From Bacteroidales bacterium (GTDB lineage: Bacteria; Bacteroidota; Bacteroidia; Bacteroidales; FEN-979), in assembly GCA_016926765.1 (NCBI GenBank), contig JAFGNY010000332.1, forward strand, positions 1-16,378: DNA of 16,378 nt, in the 5' to 3' direction. Below, piece after piece: positions 15,300-16,378 of this stretch (position 1 is its first letter; the number at the start of each line of letters is the position of its first letter). Both the position numbers and the translations under genes were made by a program. Under the pieces are notes generated by a model. It was not told the DNA's origin and did no database searches. It was given only the letters and a program-made list of their open reading frames with translations.

Positions 15300-15307
15300 C
15301 AAAGATA
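15300..15307 (-). promoter_or_regulatory. Candidate -7 element for the lipoprotein/DhaL-DegV operon
   Basis: On the minus strand this site reads TATCTTTG, an exact match to TAnnTTTG. It lies 51 bp upstream of the lipoprotein start, in the 168-bp divergent gap. No TTG is found at the right distance for a -33 element, so support is moderate. Confidence 0.4.
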
Positions 15308-15369
15308 CTAAATATAAAAGAAGCTGAATGTGTTAATTTTCAAACAAAGTGTTAAAATAATGTAAATTA

Positions 15370-15401
15370 TTGGCTGAACCCATCTGATTTATCTAATTTT
15401 G
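15370..15401 (+). promoter_or_regulatory. Bacteroidota-type promoter for the DUF1573 gene
   Basis: TTG (15370-15372) and TAATTTTG (15394-15401) are separated by 21 nt and match the Bacteroidota -33/-7 pattern. The DUF1573 start codon is 17 nt downstream, so the leader would be very short. The surrounding divergent region (15250-15417) is AT-rich and holds no gene. Confidence 0.6.
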
Positions 15402-15417
15402 TCCAAAAAATAACACT

Positions 15418-15888
15418 ATGCGTACGTTCATCCTATCTCTACTCTTTCTGTTTACAGCAACAACCTGCCTCAACGCCCAGCAGGGAGATCAGGCCACATC
15501 CCTGACCGATAATCCGAATGCCCCGGAGATTTCGTTTGAAAAAACCGTCCATGACTATGGCACCATTGTGAAAGGGGGCGACGGAACCTGTGAGTTTAAA
15601 TTTACCAATACCGGGAAAGAGCCGTTGATCCTTTCAAGACCCATTTCATCCTGTGGCTGTACCGTACCCACCTGGCCGAAGGAACCGATCCTTCCGGGGA
15701 AAAGTGATGTCATCAAGGTGACTTACAACACCATCAATGTCGGCCCGATCAATAAAACAGTGACCATCTATTCCAACGCAGTCACAAGCAAAGTGATGCT
15801 CGCCATCAAAGGAAAAGTGGTTGCAGCGCCTGTCGAAACAGTTCCCGAAAAACAGAATGAGATTGGAGTTGCTCCTGTCAATAAATAA
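15418..15888 (+). CDS. DUF1573 secreted protein
   Basis: This 156-aa protein has a Sec signal peptide (residues 1-20, probable cleavage after LNA). The mature part is an immunoglobulin-like DUF1573 domain at about 38-135. The family signature around SCGCTVPTWPKEPI (78-91) is clear, as are the opening FEKTVHDYGTI motif (40-50) and the closing LAIKGKV strand. Such proteins are abundant in Bacteroidota and are thought to be periplasmic or surface proteins; their molecular role is not known. A proline- and glutamate-rich tail follows the domain. The start ATG sits 17 nt after a strong -7 element. The aminotransferase gene follows after only 5 bp, so the two are probably co-transcribed. Confidence 0.9.
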   Translation: MRTFILSLLFLFTATTCLNAQQGDQATSLTDNPNAPEISFEKTVHDYGTIVKGGDGTCEFKFTNTGKEPLILSRPISSCGCTVPTWPKEPILPGKSDVIKVTYNTINVGPINKTVTIYSNAVTSKVMLAIKGKVVAAPVETVPEKQNEIGVAPVNK

Positions 15889-15893
15889 TCACT

Positions 15894-16378
15894 ATGCCAT
15901 CGATCTCTTCCCGTGGAGAGCATATCCCTCCTTCCCCTATCCGTAAACTTGTCCCTTATGCCGAAGAGGCTAAAAAGCGGGGCATTAAGGTCTATCACCT
16001 GAATATCGGGCAACCCGATATCGAGACACCCTCAAACGCGATCGATGCCCTTCACCGGCTCGACATGAAGGTGGTGGAGTACAGCCACTCAGCCGGGATC
16101 CTCTCCTACCGGAGAAAGTTAGCTGAGTACTATCGCCGCCACCATATCGAGGTCTCCACCGATGAGATGATCGTCACCACCGGCGGCTCCGAGGCGATCC
16201 TCTTTGCACTGATGAGCTGTCTCGACCCGGGCGATGAGATCATCATCCCCGAACCTTTCTATGCGAATTACAACGGCTTTGCCATTGCCGCCGGGGCTGT
16301 GGTCAAACCCATTGAGTCCTTCATCGAGGACGGGTTCGCCCTTCCCCCGATCAGCTCCTTCGAAAAAGCGATCACCCC
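15894..16378 (+). CDS. Class I/II PLP-dependent aminotransferase (3' partial)
   Basis: This is the first 161 codons of an aspartate/aromatic-type aminotransferase; the frame runs off the window end. The N-terminus contains SPIRKLVPYAEEAKKRG, typical of this subgroup. It is followed by the substrate-loop motif LNIGQPDIETP (about 38-48), the EYSHSAGILSYR segment, the PLP-phosphate region TTGGSEAI, and PEPFYANY. The last holds the tyrosine region that packs on the cofactor. The Schiff-base lysine and the C-terminal substrate arginine lie beyond the window. Transamination of an amino acid with a 2-oxoacid is the expected reaction; the substrate is not certain. The start lies 5 bp after the DUF1573 stop. 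Codon use is rich in ATC and CTC, a little more biased than in its neighbours. Confidence 0.9.
   Translation, partial: MPSISSRGEHIPPSPIRKLVPYAEEAKKRGIKVYHLNIGQPDIETPSNAIDALHRLDMKVVEYSHSAGILSYRRKLAEYYRRHHIEVSTDEMIVTTGGSEAILFALMSCLDPGDEIIIPEPFYANYNGFAIAAGAVVKPIESFIEDGFALPPISSFEKAIT

Noticed and set aside
1..16378. CRISPR arrays, tRNA or rRNA genes, insertion sequences, toxin-antitoxin pairs
   Set aside because: I read both strands for spaced direct repeats, transposase motifs, terminal inverted repeats and tRNA-like cloverleaf sequences and found none that hold up.

Overview
The window most likely comes from an anaerobic, fermentative member of the Bacteroidota (Bacteroidales-like). The reasons are promoter -7 elements of the TAnnTTTG type before several genes, weak or absent Shine-Dalgarno sequences, a DUF1573 secreted protein, a type II lipoprotein, and a class I aminotransferase of the kind common in that phylum. 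Base composition looks close to 50% GC. No rRNA, tRNA, CRISPR array, insertion sequence or phage gene was found. No species can be named from the sequence alone.

Layout. (1) 3-2608: a membrane Cache/PAS histidine kinase (5' end outside the window) and its NarL-type DNA-binding response regulator. (2) 2609-2945: a gene-free region with an AT-rich inverted repeat, a clear intrinsic terminator and a Bacteroidota-type promoter. A perfect 10-bp palindrome lies in the spacer of that promoter. (3) 2946-11029: seven tightly spaced co-directional genes. They encode a single-domain receiver, hydC, hydB and hydA of a trimeric NAD-linked [FeFe] hydrogenase, a soluble histidine kinase whose sensory half is a ferredoxin plus an [FeFe]-hydrogenase-like domain, a second single-domain receiver, and a receiver-kinase hybrid. 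(4) 11091-12122: a low-specificity threonine aldolase. It converges on (5) 12117-15249, a minus-strand run of a lipoprotein, a DhaL-DegV fusion (fatty-acid-kinase-like) and a DUF1295 membrane protein. (6) 15418-16378: a DUF1573 protein and the first part of a PLP aminotransferase.

How the genes work together. HydC, HydB and HydA have every cofactor site needed to couple NAD(H) and ferredoxin to H2 (group A3, electron-bifurcating or confurcating type). The kinase directly downstream keeps four cysteines at the positions of the H-cluster ligands but has lost the proton-transfer cysteine and other active-site residues. It looks like a sensor derived from hydrogenase, not a second enzyme. Its likely partners are the three receivers in the same operon, none of which has a DNA-binding domain. 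The signal must therefore leave the operon by another route. The upstream NarL-type regulator is a nearby but unproven candidate. This sensory hydrogenase, kinase and receiver module wrapped around hydCBA is the most interesting content of the window.
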